DNA of 64,000 nt. Origin: Marinobacter sp. LV10R510-11A. GTDB lineage: Bacteria; Pseudomonadota; Gammaproteobacteria; Pseudomonadales; Oleiphilaceae. A model generated the notes under the pieces. It saw nothing but the letters and a program-made list of their open reading frames with translations. It did no database searches and had not been told where the DNA came from. Positions 20,761 through 30,276 of this stretch are shown here, piece after piece; position 1 is the stretch's first letter, and each line of letters starts with the position of its first letter. Position numbers and translations under genes: made by a program. The stretch is taken from contig NZ_LT907980.1 in assembly GCF_900215155.1 (NCBI RefSeq), forward strand, positions 1,674,001 to 1,738,000, written 5' to 3'.

Positions 20761-21687
20761 ATGACCACCGCATTTTTTTCCCACGATGACTGCATGAAAC
20801 ACGACATGGGGCCAGAGCATCCCGAAAGCCCTGGCCGGCTGGCCACCATCATCAGTTACATTGCAGACACCGGCATGGCCGAAAAGCTAGATTGGGTTCG
20901 CCCCGAGGAGATCACCCGCGACCAGCTTTTAAGTGTGCACCCGGAACGCTACCTGCAACAGCTGGATATGATGCAACCTACTCGCGGCCGGGTATTCACA
21001 GATCCAGACACTGCGATGATGCCAGACACCCTCCGCGCAGCAAGATTGGCCGCCGGCGCCAACATCCAAGCCGTGGATATGGTAATGAGCAGCCAAGTTA
21101 CCAACGCGTTCATCTGTGCAAGGCCTCCCGGCCACCATGCTGAACGTAGCAAATCCATGGGTTTCTGTTTTTACAACAATATTGCTTTGGCTGCCATGCG
21201 AGCCCTCAATTTCCACCACCTTGAGCGGATAGCCATCATTGATTTTGACGTGCATCAGGGAAATGGCACGGTGGATATCGTGAGTGGCGATGAGCGCATA
21301 CTGATGTGCTCCAGCTTCCAGCACCCCTTCTATCCGCACTCCCATGCGCACCAGCAAGCCGATAACATTGTGAACATCCCCATTGAAGCTGGGTGTTCCG
21401 CTGTGGATTTTCGCAAGTTAGTGGAAGAAGGATGGATAAAGCGCCTAAATGCATTCAAGCCCCAGGTTGTTCTCATATCAGCCGGGTTTGACGCTCATCG
21501 CCTCGACCCCCTGGCAGAGCTCAATCTGGAAACAGAAGACTACCGTTGGTTGACCGAAATGCTGGTAGGCATCGCAAGCGAGCACAGTAACGATCGGATT
21601 ATCTCAACGCTGGAAGGTGGTTACCACCTGAAGGCTCTGGCAGAGAGCGTGAATGCCCACTTGGAAGTATTGAGCTCGGTTTATTAA
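20761..21687 (+). CDS. Histone deacetylase family protein
   Basis: A zinc-dependent class II-like deacetylase fold of 308 residues. Active-site signatures are RPPGHHAERSKSMGFC with the tandem His, IDFDVHQGNGT with zinc-binding Asp and His, SAGFDAHRLDP, and LEGGYHL. Bacterial members act on acetyl-lysine, acetylpolyamines or other acylated amines. Its divergence from a Pat-type lysine acetyltransferase suggests opposing roles in reversible protein acetylation; this is inference from position. Confidence 0.9.
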   Translation: MTTAFFSHDDCMKHDMGPEHPESPGRLATIISYIADTGMAEKLDWVRPEEITRDQLLSVHPERYLQQLDMMQPTRGRVFTDPDTAMMPDTLRAARLAAGANIQAVDMVMSSQVTNAFICARPPGHHAERSKSMGFCFYNNIALAAMRALNFHHLERIAIIDFDVHQGNGTVDIVSGDERILMCSSFQHPFYPHSHAHQQADNIVNIPIEAGCSAVDFRKLVEEGWIKRLNAFKPQVVLISAGFDAHRLDPLAELNLETEDYRWLTEMLVGIASEHSNDRIISTLEGGYHLKALAESVNAHLEVLSSVY

Positions 21688-21717
21688 AGGCAGATTTAAA
21701 CATTAGATCGTAGCGCG

Positions 21718-22635
21718 TCAGCCAGCTGACGCACTGCCGTAACCATTGGCCTGCTGAAGCCCCGGGCGCTCGCCTTCACGCTGCAGACGAATCGTTGTGC
21801 GACGGTTTTCGGCCTGGCGACGGGACGCTGGGTACTGATCGCCATGGGATCTTTCTGTTATTAAGTCCGGGGCGACGCCCCTGCTTTTCAAATAATCCGC
21901 CACCACATTGGCGCGATCCTCAGATAAGGCCCGGTTATCAATTCGGCTACCCACGTCGTCTGTATGCCCATCCACAAAAACGCGCTCAACGGTAGAGTCG
22001 GCCATAATGTAGGCCACAATGTTATCCAAGTGGTTCATGTCGGCCTGTGAAAGCCTCTTGCTGCCTGTGACGAAGGTCACTCTCGAACGCCCTACCTGAT
22101 CAATATTCACCGGCAGAAGATTCGCGGCACAGGAACGATAGCGCTGATACTGGCCACTGAAATTGATGTTGGAAACCTGCACACGCACCGGGCTGCCATC
22201 GTACCAAGAGTCCTGCGTAACGGTAGGGCGCATGCCCTCGAGAAGGCTCTGGGCAAGAATGACGGCGTGGCGCGTATCCAGAGACACTGGCCGGCGCCCT
22301 TCTGTTACGTTTACCGCGCCCACTGGCCGTGGTGCGACACCTGGCCTCCAAGCTGGGGCCTCAACAACCAGAGAGCCACGGCCAGGCCGCATAAGATGCG
22401 CTTCAGATTCTAGGAAAAAAGACAGCTTTTCTCCGGCTCGGTGGCTGAAAACGGCCCGGCCGTATCCCGGAACTTCATGCACCAGTGAACACTCGAAAAC
22501 CGACTCGGCAAGATACCACTGGCTGTTGCTAATTCCGGCACCATAGCTTCCGGCCACGCCAGATCCAGGCAAGAACGCGCCCAAGGCGAGTATTCCCAGC
22601 AATTTCAGCGTTTTTTGGTGGAAGCAACCTGCCAT
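21718..22635 (-). CDS. motY: Flagellar sodium-motor stator protein MotY (OmpA domain)
   Basis: MotY is a periplasmic T-ring component that anchors stators to the flagellar motor. The 305-residue protein has a signal peptide (LKLLGILALGAFLPGSGVAG), a beta-rich N-terminal domain, and a C-terminal OmpA-type peptidoglycan-binding domain with VFVDGHTDDVGSRIDN and LSEDRANVVADYL. Divergence from pyrC-rnt is the Pseudomonas motY arrangement. The annotated ATG lies inside an array of 11-bp repeats and has no clear ribosome site. Confidence 0.86.
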   Translation of the reverse strand: MAGCFHQKTLKLLGILALGAFLPGSGVAGSYGAGISNSQWYLAESVFECSLVHEVPGYGRAVFSHRAGEKLSFFLESEAHLMRPGRGSLVVEAPAWRPGVAPRPVGAVNVTEGRRPVSLDTRHAVILAQSLLEGMRPTVTQDSWYDGSPVRVQVSNINFSGQYQRYRSCAANLLPVNIDQVGRSRVTFVTGSKRLSQADMNHLDNIVAYIMADSTVERVFVDGHTDDVGSRIDNRALSEDRANVVADYLKSRGVAPDLITERSHGDQYPASRRQAENRRTTIRLQREGERPGLQQANGYGSASAG

Positions 22636-22679
22636 ATAACTGCCATAAGAGTGTCATAAGGGTGCCGTAACAGTGGCAC
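22629..22679 (+). promoter_or_regulatory. Array of 11-bp Pho-box-like repeats at the motY start
   Basis: Five tandem units with exact 11-bp period are visible: ctgccat, ctgccat, gtgtcat, gtgccgt and gtggcac, separated by ataa, aaga, aagg and aaca. This matches the layout of PhoB boxes (7-bp CTGTCAT-like units with 4-bp AT-rich spacers). The array overlaps the motY start codon and lies about 95 bp upstream of the pyrC -10. Binding is untested. Confidence 0.45.
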
Positions 22680-22773
22680 CGTTGGTTCACGGGTGTTTCG
22701 TAGCTACCCTGTTTAACGGCACCCATCGGGTGTTCTTTAGTCAGCGAGGGTAAAAACAATCACTGGCGCCTTC

Positions 22774-22782
22774 TGCTATAAT
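22774..22782 (+). promoter_or_regulatory. Extended -10 promoter of pyrC
   Basis: The sequence tgctataat is a perfect extended -10 element 95 bp upstream of the pyrC ATG. No good -35 is visible at 17 bp, which is common for extended -10 promoters. Confidence 0.6.
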
Positions 22783-22876
22783 CTGCAAAATTTTTCAGGG
22801 TCAAAGCGCCGTCCAAATCGAACGCGTTTTTCACGCCTCTGTTTCAGCCCTTTGAAGGTACTGCGGAACCCAGCTC

Positions 22877-23908
22877 ATGACCGAACAGCTTACCCTTGTG
22901 CGCCCCGACGATTGGCACCTCCACGTTCGCGACGGCGATGTTTTAAAAGATGTGGTACCGGCAACCGCGGCCTGTTTTGGGCGGGCGATCATCATGCCCA
23001 ACCTTGCGCCGCCGGTAACAAACGCCGCCGAAGCGTCCGCGTACCGGGAGCGCATTTTGGAAGCAGCCAAAGGCACAAACTTCCAGCCTTTGATGACGCT
23101 CTATCTCACAGAGTCCACCACGCGCGCGGAGATCCTTGAGGCAAGTGCCGAAGGCATTGTCGCGGCAAAGCTGTATCCAGCCGGAGCCACCACAAACTCC
23201 GCTTCGGGCGTACAAGATATTCGCAATATCTACCCAGTACTGGAAGCCATGGCTGAGTGCGGCATGCTGCTGCTTGTTCATGGCGAAGTGACCGATGCAG
23301 ACATAGACATTTTTGATCGGGAAAAGGTATTTCTTGAGCGGGTTCTGGCACCCACGCTGGAAGCCTTCCCCAACCTTAAAGTTGTACTTGAGCACATAAC
23401 CACCGCCGAATCCGCAGAGTTTGTACGCCATCACCAAGGCGACAACCTGGCAGCAACGCTCACGCCCCAGCATCTCATGTACAACCGTAATCACATGCTG
23501 GTGGGTGGCATACGCCCTCATCTTTACTGCCTCCCCATTCTCAAACGTAACCGACACCAGCAGGCTTTGAGAGACGCTATTGCCAGTGGCGACAAACGGT
23601 TCTTTTTGGGAACCGACTCGGCCCCGCATTCAAAGGATAAAAAGGAAGCTGCCTGCGGATGTGCGGGCTGCTATTCCGCCTACGGCGCGATTGGATTGTA
23701 TGCAGAGATTTTTGAAGAGCTCGGCATTCTAGACCAGCTAGAAGCCTTTGCCAGCCTCAACGGTGCGGACTTCTATGGCCTGCCACGCAATACCGATACC
23801 ATTACCTTGGTGAAAAAACCTTGGCCTATGCCGGATGAATTACCTCTGGCAGGTGGTACCATCGTTCCGTTGAAAGCCGGCGAAACGATTAACTGGCGCC
23901 AAGCGTAA
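22877..23908 (+). CDS. pyrC: Dihydroorotase
   Basis: PyrC catalyses the reversible cyclisation of carbamoyl aspartate to dihydroorotate in pyrimidine synthesis. At 343 residues it is the class II (E. coli-type) enzyme. The zinc-binding HxH is in [11 protein letters not shown], the carboxylated Lys is in [13 protein letters not shown], and [14 protein letters not shown] and [13 protein letters not shown] complete the active site. It is followed by rnt after 43 bp. Confidence 0.96.
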   Translation: MTEQLTLVRPDDWHLHVRDGDVLKDVVPATAACFGRAIIMPNLAPPVTNAAEASAYRERILEAAKGTNFQPLMTLYLTESTTRAEILEASAEGIVAAKLYPAGATTNSASGVQDIRNIYPVLEAMAECGMLLLVHGEVTDADIDIFDREKVFLERVLAPTLEAFPNLKVVLEHITTAESAEFVRHHQGDNLAATLTPQHLMYNRNHMLVGGIRPHLYCLPILKRNRHQQALRDAIASGDKRFFLGTDSAPHSKDKKEAACGCAGCYSAYGAIGLYAEIFEELGILDQLEAFASLNGADFYGLPRNTDTITLVKKPWPMPDELPLAGGTIVPLKAGETINWRQA

Positions 23909-23951
23909 ACCTACCCCAATTTCCTGATAAACGGCCACGACCGGAGTTTTA

Positions 23952-24608
23952 GTGACTGACGAAATCAAACAATCGCACCCCATGTCCCGCAGATTTCGCG
24001 GTTTTTTACCGGTTGTTGTCGATGTGGAGACAGGCGGATTCAATCCGGGGCGCGATGCTCTGCTGGAAATAGCGGCGGTTATGCTAACCATGGATGACGA
24101 CGGCCGGTTACAGCGTGCTGAAACCCATGTGCAACAGATTGATCCATTTGAGGGCGCCAACCTGGAACAGTCCGCGCTGGACTTCACCGGCATCGACCCT
24201 TGGAGTCCAGAACGGGAAGCCGTGCCCGAGCGCGAAGGCCTGAGTGAAATTTTCAGCTCCATTCGTAAGTCGATAAAGGCGCACGACTGCAAGCGGGCGG
24301 TTCTGGTTGGCCACAACGCTACCTTCGATCACAACTTCGTATTTGCAGCTGCATCACGGGCAGAAATCAGCCGGAACCCTTTCCATCCGTTTTCGACATT
24401 CGACACAGCCGCACTGGCAGGCTTAGCGTATGGCCATACTGTACTGGCGCAAGCGTGCAAACTGGCTGGCATTCCATTTGATCCCAAAGAAGCACACTCC
24501 GCTGCCTACGATGCGGAAAAAACAGCAGATTTGTTTTGTGGCATCGTCAATCGCTGGCTGGATCTGGGCGGCTTTCCGCCACCTATGATTTCGGATGAAG
24601 CCGAATAG
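23952..24608 (+). CDS. rnt: Ribonuclease T
   Basis: RNase T is a DEDDh 3'-5' exoribonuclease that trims tRNA and other stable RNA 3' ends. The 218-residue protein has Exo [19 protein letters not shown], Exo [15 protein letters not shown], and Exo [17 protein letters not shown]. The chosen start is a GTG (gtgactgacg) with cggag upstream. The order pyrC-rnt matches Pseudomonas. A strong terminator follows. Confidence 0.95.
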   Translation: MTDEIKQSHPMSRRFRGFLPVVVDVETGGFNPGRDALLEIAAVMLTMDDDGRLQRAETHVQQIDPFEGANLEQSALDFTGIDPWSPEREAVPEREGLSEIFSSIRKSIKAHDCKRAVLVGHNATFDHNFVFAAASRAEISRNPFHPFSTFDTAALAGLAYGHTVLAQACKLAGIPFDPKEAHSAAYDAEKTADLFCGIVNRWLDLGGFPPPMISDEAE

Positions 24609-24639
24609 CACAGGCTTCATTCCACAACACAGCACCCAC

Positions 24640-24669
24640 AAAAAACCCGCTTCACAAAGCGGGTTTTTT
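24640..24669. terminator. Bidirectional terminator between rnt and the acyl-CoA reductase gene
   Basis: The arms aaaaaacccgctt and aagcgggtttttt form a strong stem with A and T runs on both sides, so it can stop transcription from both converging genes. Confidence 0.9.
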
Positions 24670-24693
24670 GATTCAACTTACCAAAAGCGCTGC

Positions 24694-26679
24694 TTACCAG
24701 TGAATGCCCCGCATAACCGCTGCGAATGCCACCTGTTCCGTGGACACCTTAGGCCTTTCAATGGGCTTGCCGCCTACTCCTGGCGATGAATCCGGGAACA
24801 TGTGGTACCCAGTGTTCATCACGATCTCGCCCATCTTAGGTGCCACGGCATGTAGCACCTGGGCAAACACACCAAGGCGTGTCGCAATCCGCTTAGGACG
24901 ATAAACAATCGCGTCCGCAACCATATCTGCTGCTTCTTCCGGTGTAAGCGTCGGCACAGAATCGTAGATCTTAGTGGGTGCAATCATCGGCGTTTTCACC
25001 AACGGCATATTGATGGTGGTAAACGTTACGTTGCGATCGGACCATTCAGAAGCCGCACATCGGCTGAATGCATCGAGCGCCGATTTAGACGCCACATACG
25101 CAGAGAATCGCGGCGCATTGGTAAGAACACCAATGGATGAAATATTCACCACGTGTCCGCCCTTGCGCTCCAGCATGGAAGGCGCAAAGCCCATGATCAG
25201 GCGCACGGAACCAAAATAGTTAAGCTGCATGGTGCGCTCAAAGTCGTGAAAACGATCAAATGCCAACGACAGCGAACGTCGAATAGAGCGCCCGGCGTTG
25301 TTCACCAGCACATCCACATGACCGTGGTTATCCAGAACGGTTTTCACAAATTGATCGCACTCCTCCATGTTGGAGAAATCGCACTGGTACGCATGCACGT
25401 TGCCCCCTTTGGCCTCCAGTGATGCGGTTACCTCATCCAGCGTTTTGCGAGTACGGGCGCCAATAACCAGAATGGCCCCGGTCTCCGCCAGTTTTCCGGC
25501 TGTCGCCAAGCCGATACCCGAGGTTGCACCAGTTATCACCACTACCTTGCCATCAACCGTGCCTTTAAGCGTGCGATCTTTGAACAGGTCTGGATCCAGA
25601 TGACGCTCCCAGAAATCCCAGATCACCGGCGCGTAATCCGGCAGACGGGGCACTTCAATACCGGTTCCTTTCAGCACACGCTCGGTTTCACGGGCATCAA
25701 AGCGGGTGGGATAGTTAACAAACGACAGCACGGAGCGGGGAATACCCATGTCTTCTAACAAAGCGCCCGTTAAACGCTTTACCGGTGGCAGGTTTTTCAG
25801 GCTCTGGCGGATGAACGGCGGAATAAACCCGAACATGCGGGCATCAATACGCATACCCATTTTTGGCGCATGGGCAGCTTCGCTGAATATATTAAGAATT
25901 TCGCCAACTTTATAAGGATCCGTGTCCACAAGGTGAAAGCAGTTACCGTCTTCGCCATCCAGATGCGCTATGTGATCCAAAGCATTGACCACGAAATCCA
26001 CGGGGACAATATTCAGGCGGCCGCCTTCGATACCAATCGTCGGCACCCACTGGGGCAGCGTTCGACGGATTTTCTGGATCATCTTGAAGAAATAATAAGG
26101 GCCATCAATCTTATCCATTTCACCGGTGGCCGAATGACCAATCACCATACCCGGGCGGTAGATACGAAATGGCACCTTGCACTCTTCACGGACAATCTTT
26201 TCTGATTCGTGTTTGGTCATCAGGTACGGATGGTCCAGCTTCTCGGCTTCTTCGAACATATCCTCGCGGAACGTGCCCTTAAACATGCCCGCCGCTGCAA
26301 TAGATGAAACATGATGAAAGTGCTTCGCTCCCACGGCTGCGGCGGCTTTAACTGCGGATCTGGTACCCTCGATGTTCGTAGCCTGCTGGGCTTCTTCATC
26401 GGCACCCATATCGTAAACGGCTGCAAGGTGGAAAAAGTGGTCGACCTTTCCTGTCAGGGCTTTCAGGGTTTTGGCATCAATGCCCAGGTTCTCGCTGGTA
26501 AGGTCACCAACCACAGCCTTTACCCGGGACTCATCTACGCCCCAACGCTCTCTGAGTGCATCGAGTTTTCCCTGAGACTGCTCACGTACCAGCAAATGCA
26601 CGGTGCCGCCGCGTGCCAGTAATTTTTGCACAAGAAAACGGCCGATAAACCCGGTACCACCGGTCAGGAAATAATTCAT
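24694..26679 (-). CDS. Two-domain fatty acyl-CoA reductase (fatty-alcohol forming)
   Basis: A 661-residue protein with two Rossmann domains. The N-terminal extended-SDR domain starts MNYFLTGGTGFIGRFLV and has YLMTKHESEK. The C-terminal classical SDR domain starts near residue 370 with VVVITGATSGIGLAT and carries NNAGRSIRR, SSIGVLTNAP and AYVASKSALDAF. Size and layout match the Marinobacter enzyme Maqu_2507, which reduces fatty acyl-CoA or aldehyde to fatty alcohol with NADPH, supplying wax-ester synthesis. No wax synthase is in the window. Two operator-like repeats lie upstream. Confidence 0.9.
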   Translation of the reverse strand: MNYFLTGGTGFIGRFLVQKLLARGGTVHLLVREQSQGKLDALRERWGVDESRVKAVVGDLTSENLGIDAKTLKALTGKVDHFFHLAAVYDMGADEEAQQATNIEGTRSAVKAAAAVGAKHFHHVSSIAAAGMFKGTFREDMFEEAEKLDHPYLMTKHESEKIVREECKVPFRIYRPGMVIGHSATGEMDKIDGPYYFFKMIQKIRRTLPQWVPTIGIEGGRLNIVPVDFVVNALDHIAHLDGEDGNCFHLVDTDPYKVGEILNIFSEAAHAPKMGMRIDARMFGFIPPFIRQSLKNLPPVKRLTGALLEDMGIPRSVLSFVNYPTRFDARETERVLKGTGIEVPRLPDYAPVIWDFWERHLDPDLFKDRTLKGTVDGKVVVITGATSGIGLATAGKLAETGAILVIGARTRKTLDEVTASLEAKGGNVHAYQCDFSNMEECDQFVKTVLDNHGHVDVLVNNAGRSIRRSLSLAFDRFHDFERTMQLNYFGSVRLIMGFAPSMLERKGGHVVNISSIGVLTNAPRFSAYVASKSALDAFSRCAASEWSDRNVTFTTINMPLVKTPMIAPTKIYDSVPTLTPEEAADMVADAIVYRPKRIATRLGVFAQVLHAVAPKMGEIVMNTGYHMFPDSSPGVGGKPIERPKVSTEQVAFAAVMRGIHW

Positions 26680-26806
26680 TGATAATCCACCTTGCCTGTT
26701 GCTCTGTTGTTATCGATTTATGCCGACCGCCTTAGACCAAAGTTTGATATCGGCTCTACATGGCCGCCATTGTACTTAATTGTAACCTTATGTATCGACA
26801 TTTTTT

Positions 26807-26853
26807 AGAGCTTTTACTCTGTAACTTATTGTTTTAAATAGAGCCATTACTCT
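26807..26853 (-). promoter_or_regulatory. Pair of operator-like inverted repeats upstream of the acyl-CoA reductase gene
   Basis: Two copies of agag-N6-ctct occur at 26807-26820 and 26840-26853; both read agagYNNTTActct and the second has arms tagag/ctcta. Their starts are 33 bp apart, about three helical turns, so dimers would bind on one face. They lie 128-174 bp upstream of the reductase ATG. The rest of the 373-bp gap 26680-27052 is AT-rich and holds no gene I can support. Confidence 0.45.
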
Positions 26854-27052
26854 AAAAATTTACCAGGAACGCCTGTATGCATTTCCGACACAATGTACTT
26901 GAGACTAGCACAATATTAGCTACTCACACTCCCCAGAGCTGAATTACCACAAAGCAATGAAACAGCCTGCCAGCAATGCGATAATCAGGAACTTACTGCC
27001 TCTCCAGGCGTCAATTATTTTCACAGATCAAGCGATATCCGGAAGCTAGACA

Positions 27053-27352
27053 ATGCAGAATGACAACCAAAACACCGAACGCTACATCACCATTGCACGC
27101 GCATGCCTGAAAGCCATCAACGACACGGCAAAAAACGCGGGCGACCGGGAGCAAAAAATTCAGGCGGTGTACCAGGCCATCGACAGTGCATTCCAGGAAG
27201 AGTTTGCCGATTACCGCCAGTCCGTCGCTATTATGGCAACCGTGCTTGAGCGTATTGCTTCCGGCGAACTCGATGGCGAAAAGGCAGCAGATTTGGCCCG
27301 CAAAACTCTCGACCAGCAGCCGGAAAAAACTCGCAAAACAATGATGCACTGA
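27053..27352 (+). CDS. Small alpha-helical protein of unknown function
   Basis: A 99-residue, mostly helical, charged protein (begins MQNDNQNTERYITIARACLK). There are no membrane segments or recognisable motifs. The ATG is preceded by ggaagc. The composition matches the core genome rather than the island. It stands alone between two larger genes and I do not recognise the family. Confidence 0.6.
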   Translation: MQNDNQNTERYITIARACLKAINDTAKNAGDREQKIQAVYQAIDSAFQEEFADYRQSVAIMATVLERIASGELDGEKAADLARKTLDQQPEKTRKTMMH

Positions 27353-27432
27353 AACATGGTGCACCATTACATTGCCCGACCCGTATACCCTGAAGACATT
27401 TACAACAGCTCCTTAACGGATACAGAGGCCCT

Positions 27433-30276
27433 ATGCATATCGGTACCCCAATGAACGCCCGAGCACTAACGGTTAATGCGTTTGCGCTGCTTTTGCTGTT
27501 GTTTGTCAGCTCGTTTGCCACGGCCGCACAAACGCCAAGCAAAAGCCCGAACGACAACAACGAATACCGCTTCATTGAGTTGGCTAATGGCTTGCGGGCT
27601 ATTCTGGTATCCGACAAGAATGCAGACAAAGCCGCCGCATCCATGAACGTAGCCGTTGGCAGCGGTGATGATCCGAAAGAGCGTGAGGGCATTTCACACT
27701 TTCTGGAGCACATGCTGTTTCTCGGCACTGAGCAGTATCCCGAGCCCGGCGAGTATCAACAGTTCATCAATAGCCACGGCGGCAGCCATAACGCCTTTAC
27801 CGCTTTTCAAAACACCAACTATTTCTTTGATATTCAGGCTGATTACCTGGGATCTGCGCTTGATCGCTTTGCCCAGCAGTTTGCTGCGCCCCTGTTTACC
27901 GCCGAGCTTGTCGACCGCGAGCGCAACGCCGTTCATTCGGAGTTCAGCGCCAAACAGAAAGAAGACGGCCGTCGCTTCTATTCCGTCAAAAAGGCCACCA
28001 GCAACCCAGAACATGCTTTTCACCAGTTCGCAGTCGGCAACCTGACCACACTGAAAAACACGGAAGATAGCCCTCTTCGGCCCGACCTGATCGAGTTCTG
28101 GAAAAGCCATTACTCTGCGAACTTGATGACTCTCGCAGTCTATGGGCCACAGCCTCTGGATGAGCTTGAGACCATGGTGCAGTCGCGTTTCGACGCCATA
28201 GAGAATCGCAATCTGGAAGCACGGGCCCATACTGCCAGCCTTCTTGAAACCGATTCACTACCCGCGAAGGTAACGGCACAAGCCATCAAAGATGTGCGCA
28301 GCCTGTCGCTGTCTTTCCCAATTCCATCCCAGCAGGAAAACTACCGCACCAAGCCCGCCAGCTACGTTGCCAACCTGCTGGGCCACGAAGGGCCAGGAAG
28401 CCTGTTTGATGTGCTCAAGAAGAACGGGCTGGCAGATAGCCTGTCGGCAGGCATCGGCATGGACACGGGCGAGAACGCTACATTGGACATCAGCATTGCG
28501 CTTACACCCGAGGGCCTGCGCAAGCACGAAGAAATTCTGCCTCTGGTATTCCAATACATCGACATCATTCGTGAGCAGGGCATAAGCCAGCAGCGCTTTG
28601 AAGAAATGCAGCGCTTGGCACAAATCGATTTTCGTTTTCGCGAACAAGGCGACCCAATACATGAGGCCATGCGCCTGTCGAGCCAACTCCAGGACTACCC
28701 TGCCGATGACATCCTCAGCGCGCCCTGGTTGATGGAACGCTACGCGCCAGACCAATACCGGGCGATTCTTGCCAAGCTGACACCGGATAACGTGATGGCT
28801 TATGTGTTGGCACCGCAGCCTGAGTTGAAGAACCCAAACCTCACCCAATGGTATGAAGCACCCTGGGAAATTGAACCCTTGGATACCGAAACACTTTTGG
28901 CTAAGGCTTCAGATCCTCTCGTGAAGGAGCTTCGCCTTCCGTTACCCAACCCGTTTGTGCCGGAAAACCTAGCCATGGTGCCGGGCAAAACCATGAACCA
29001 GCCCGAGTTGCTGAGCAACAACGGTATGGCTATCTGGTTTGCCAGGGACACCCGCTTCAACACCCCTAAAGCCAGCGTGTTTTTCAGCCTGCGCACCCCG
29101 GCTGCCCGCGTATCCGCACGTAGCCATGTGCTGACGCAGCTACTGGTAGACAGCATAAACACCAACCTGAACGCTTGGGCCTATTCCGCTCGCCTTGCAG
29201 GGCTGGATTACAGCATCTACCCGCACTTACGCGGGATCACAGTGCGGGTCGGCGGCTACAACGACAAATTGCACACCCTGATGAACCGTATTCTCATGCA
29301 GGTGTCGGCACCGGAGATCACCCGGCAACGGTTTGGTATCTCACAGCAAAATCTAATAGACAGCCTGCAGAACAAAGCCAAAGACCGACCGGTTGAGCAA
29401 ACATCGGAGTTTATCCAAACCGCTCTGCTTGAGGACACTTGGAGCACAGAAGAAAAGCTCGAGGCCGCCCGAAGCGTAACCCTCGACGAGCTCTTGTCTT
29501 TCACCGAGACACTACTCTCCGAAGTTGACCCAGTGCTTCTGGCTCACGGCAACATTACGCAAGCCTACGCGTTGAACATAGCCAAACAGGTTAATGCGAT
29601 TGTTCTGGGCAAGAGTGACTTTGTACCGGTTGAGCGCAGCCATGTTCGCAAGCTGCCGGCAGAGGAAATTCTGGTCTCCCTCAACGTAAAGCACCCAGAC
29701 ACCGGGTACACCCTCTACACGCAGGGCAAGAACACCAGCTTTGAAGAACGCGCCCGGTTCCGCCTACTGGCGCAGATTATAAGCAGCCCATTTTATGAAG
29801 AGCTCCGCACCACCCGCCAGCTCGGCTACATTGTGTACGCAACGCCGTTTGAAATGCTCGAAACACCGGCTCTGGGCTTTGTGGTTCAATCCCCCACCGC
29901 CAGCCAAAGCGAAATAGACCAGGCGGTTCGCGAATTTACAAAAGGCTTTGAGAAGACCCTCAGCAATCTAGACGAGAAGCGACTAGAGGGTGAAAAAGAG
30001 GCGGTGATCAGCAGCATTCTGGAGCGGGATCGCCAGCTGGGAGAGATTTCAGGGCGCTACTGGAGCGAGATTGACCGGGATTCGGAGGGCTTTGATTCCC
30101 GCGAGAAGCTCGCCCAAGCCGTCAAATCTGTAAGCCTTGAGGAGCTAAAAGCCACCTTCACGGATGCGGTATTAAACCGAGACCGAGCGCTGCGTGCAGT
30201 AACCGGAGGAGAAGGGTTGAGCGCGAGCGAAGCCCGCGACCTTATTTTGCAGCAACCGCCGGTGACTGCTAAATAA
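27433..30276 (+). CDS. Periplasmic M16 zinc protease (pitrilysin/protease III-like)
   Basis: A 947-residue M16A-type metallopeptidase expected to degrade peptides in the periplasm. A signal peptide spans about residues 9-32 (VNAFALLLLLFVSSFATAA). The inverted zinc motif HFLEH is at residues 89-93, with the distal Glu expected in the following ERNAVHSEF segment. Four M16 domains fit the length, and LRTTRQLGYIVYA is the conserved C-terminal R-Y site. The 3' end overlaps the convergent glycosyltransferase gene by 8 bp. Confidence 0.9.
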   Translation: MHIGTPMNARALTVNAFALLLLLFVSSFATAAQTPSKSPNDNNEYRFIELANGLRAILVSDKNADKAAASMNVAVGSGDDPKEREGISHFLEHMLFLGTEQYPEPGEYQQFINSHGGSHNAFTAFQNTNYFFDIQADYLGSALDRFAQQFAAPLFTAELVDRERNAVHSEFSAKQKEDGRRFYSVKKATSNPEHAFHQFAVGNLTTLKNTEDSPLRPDLIEFWKSHYSANLMTLAVYGPQPLDELETMVQSRFDAIENRNLEARAHTASLLETDSLPAKVTAQAIKDVRSLSLSFPIPSQQENYRTKPASYVANLLGHEGPGSLFDVLKKNGLADSLSAGIGMDTGENATLDISIALTPEGLRKHEEILPLVFQYIDIIREQGISQQRFEEMQRLAQIDFRFREQGDPIHEAMRLSSQLQDYPADDILSAPWLMERYAPDQYRAILAKLTPDNVMAYVLAPQPELKNPNLTQWYEAPWEIEPLDTETLLAKASDPLVKELRLPLPNPFVPENLAMVPGKTMNQPELLSNNGMAIWFARDTRFNTPKASVFFSLRTPAARVSARSHVLTQLLVDSINTNLNAWAYSARLAGLDYSIYPHLRGITVRVGGYNDKLHTLMNRILMQVSAPEITRQRFGISQQNLIDSLQNKAKDRPVEQTSEFIQTALLEDTWSTEEKLEAARSVTLDELLSFTETLLSEVDPVLLAHGNITQAYALNIAKQVNAIVLGKSDFVPVERSHVRKLPAEEILVSLNVKHPDTGYTLYTQGKNTSFEERARFRLLAQIISSPFYEELRTTRQLGYIVYATPFEMLETPALGFVVQSPTASQSEIDQAVREFTKGFEKTLSNLDEKRLEGEKEAVISSILERDRQLGEISGRYWSEIDRDSEGFDSREKLAQAVKSVSLEELKATFTDAVLNRDRALRAVTGGEGLSASEARDLILQQPPVTAK

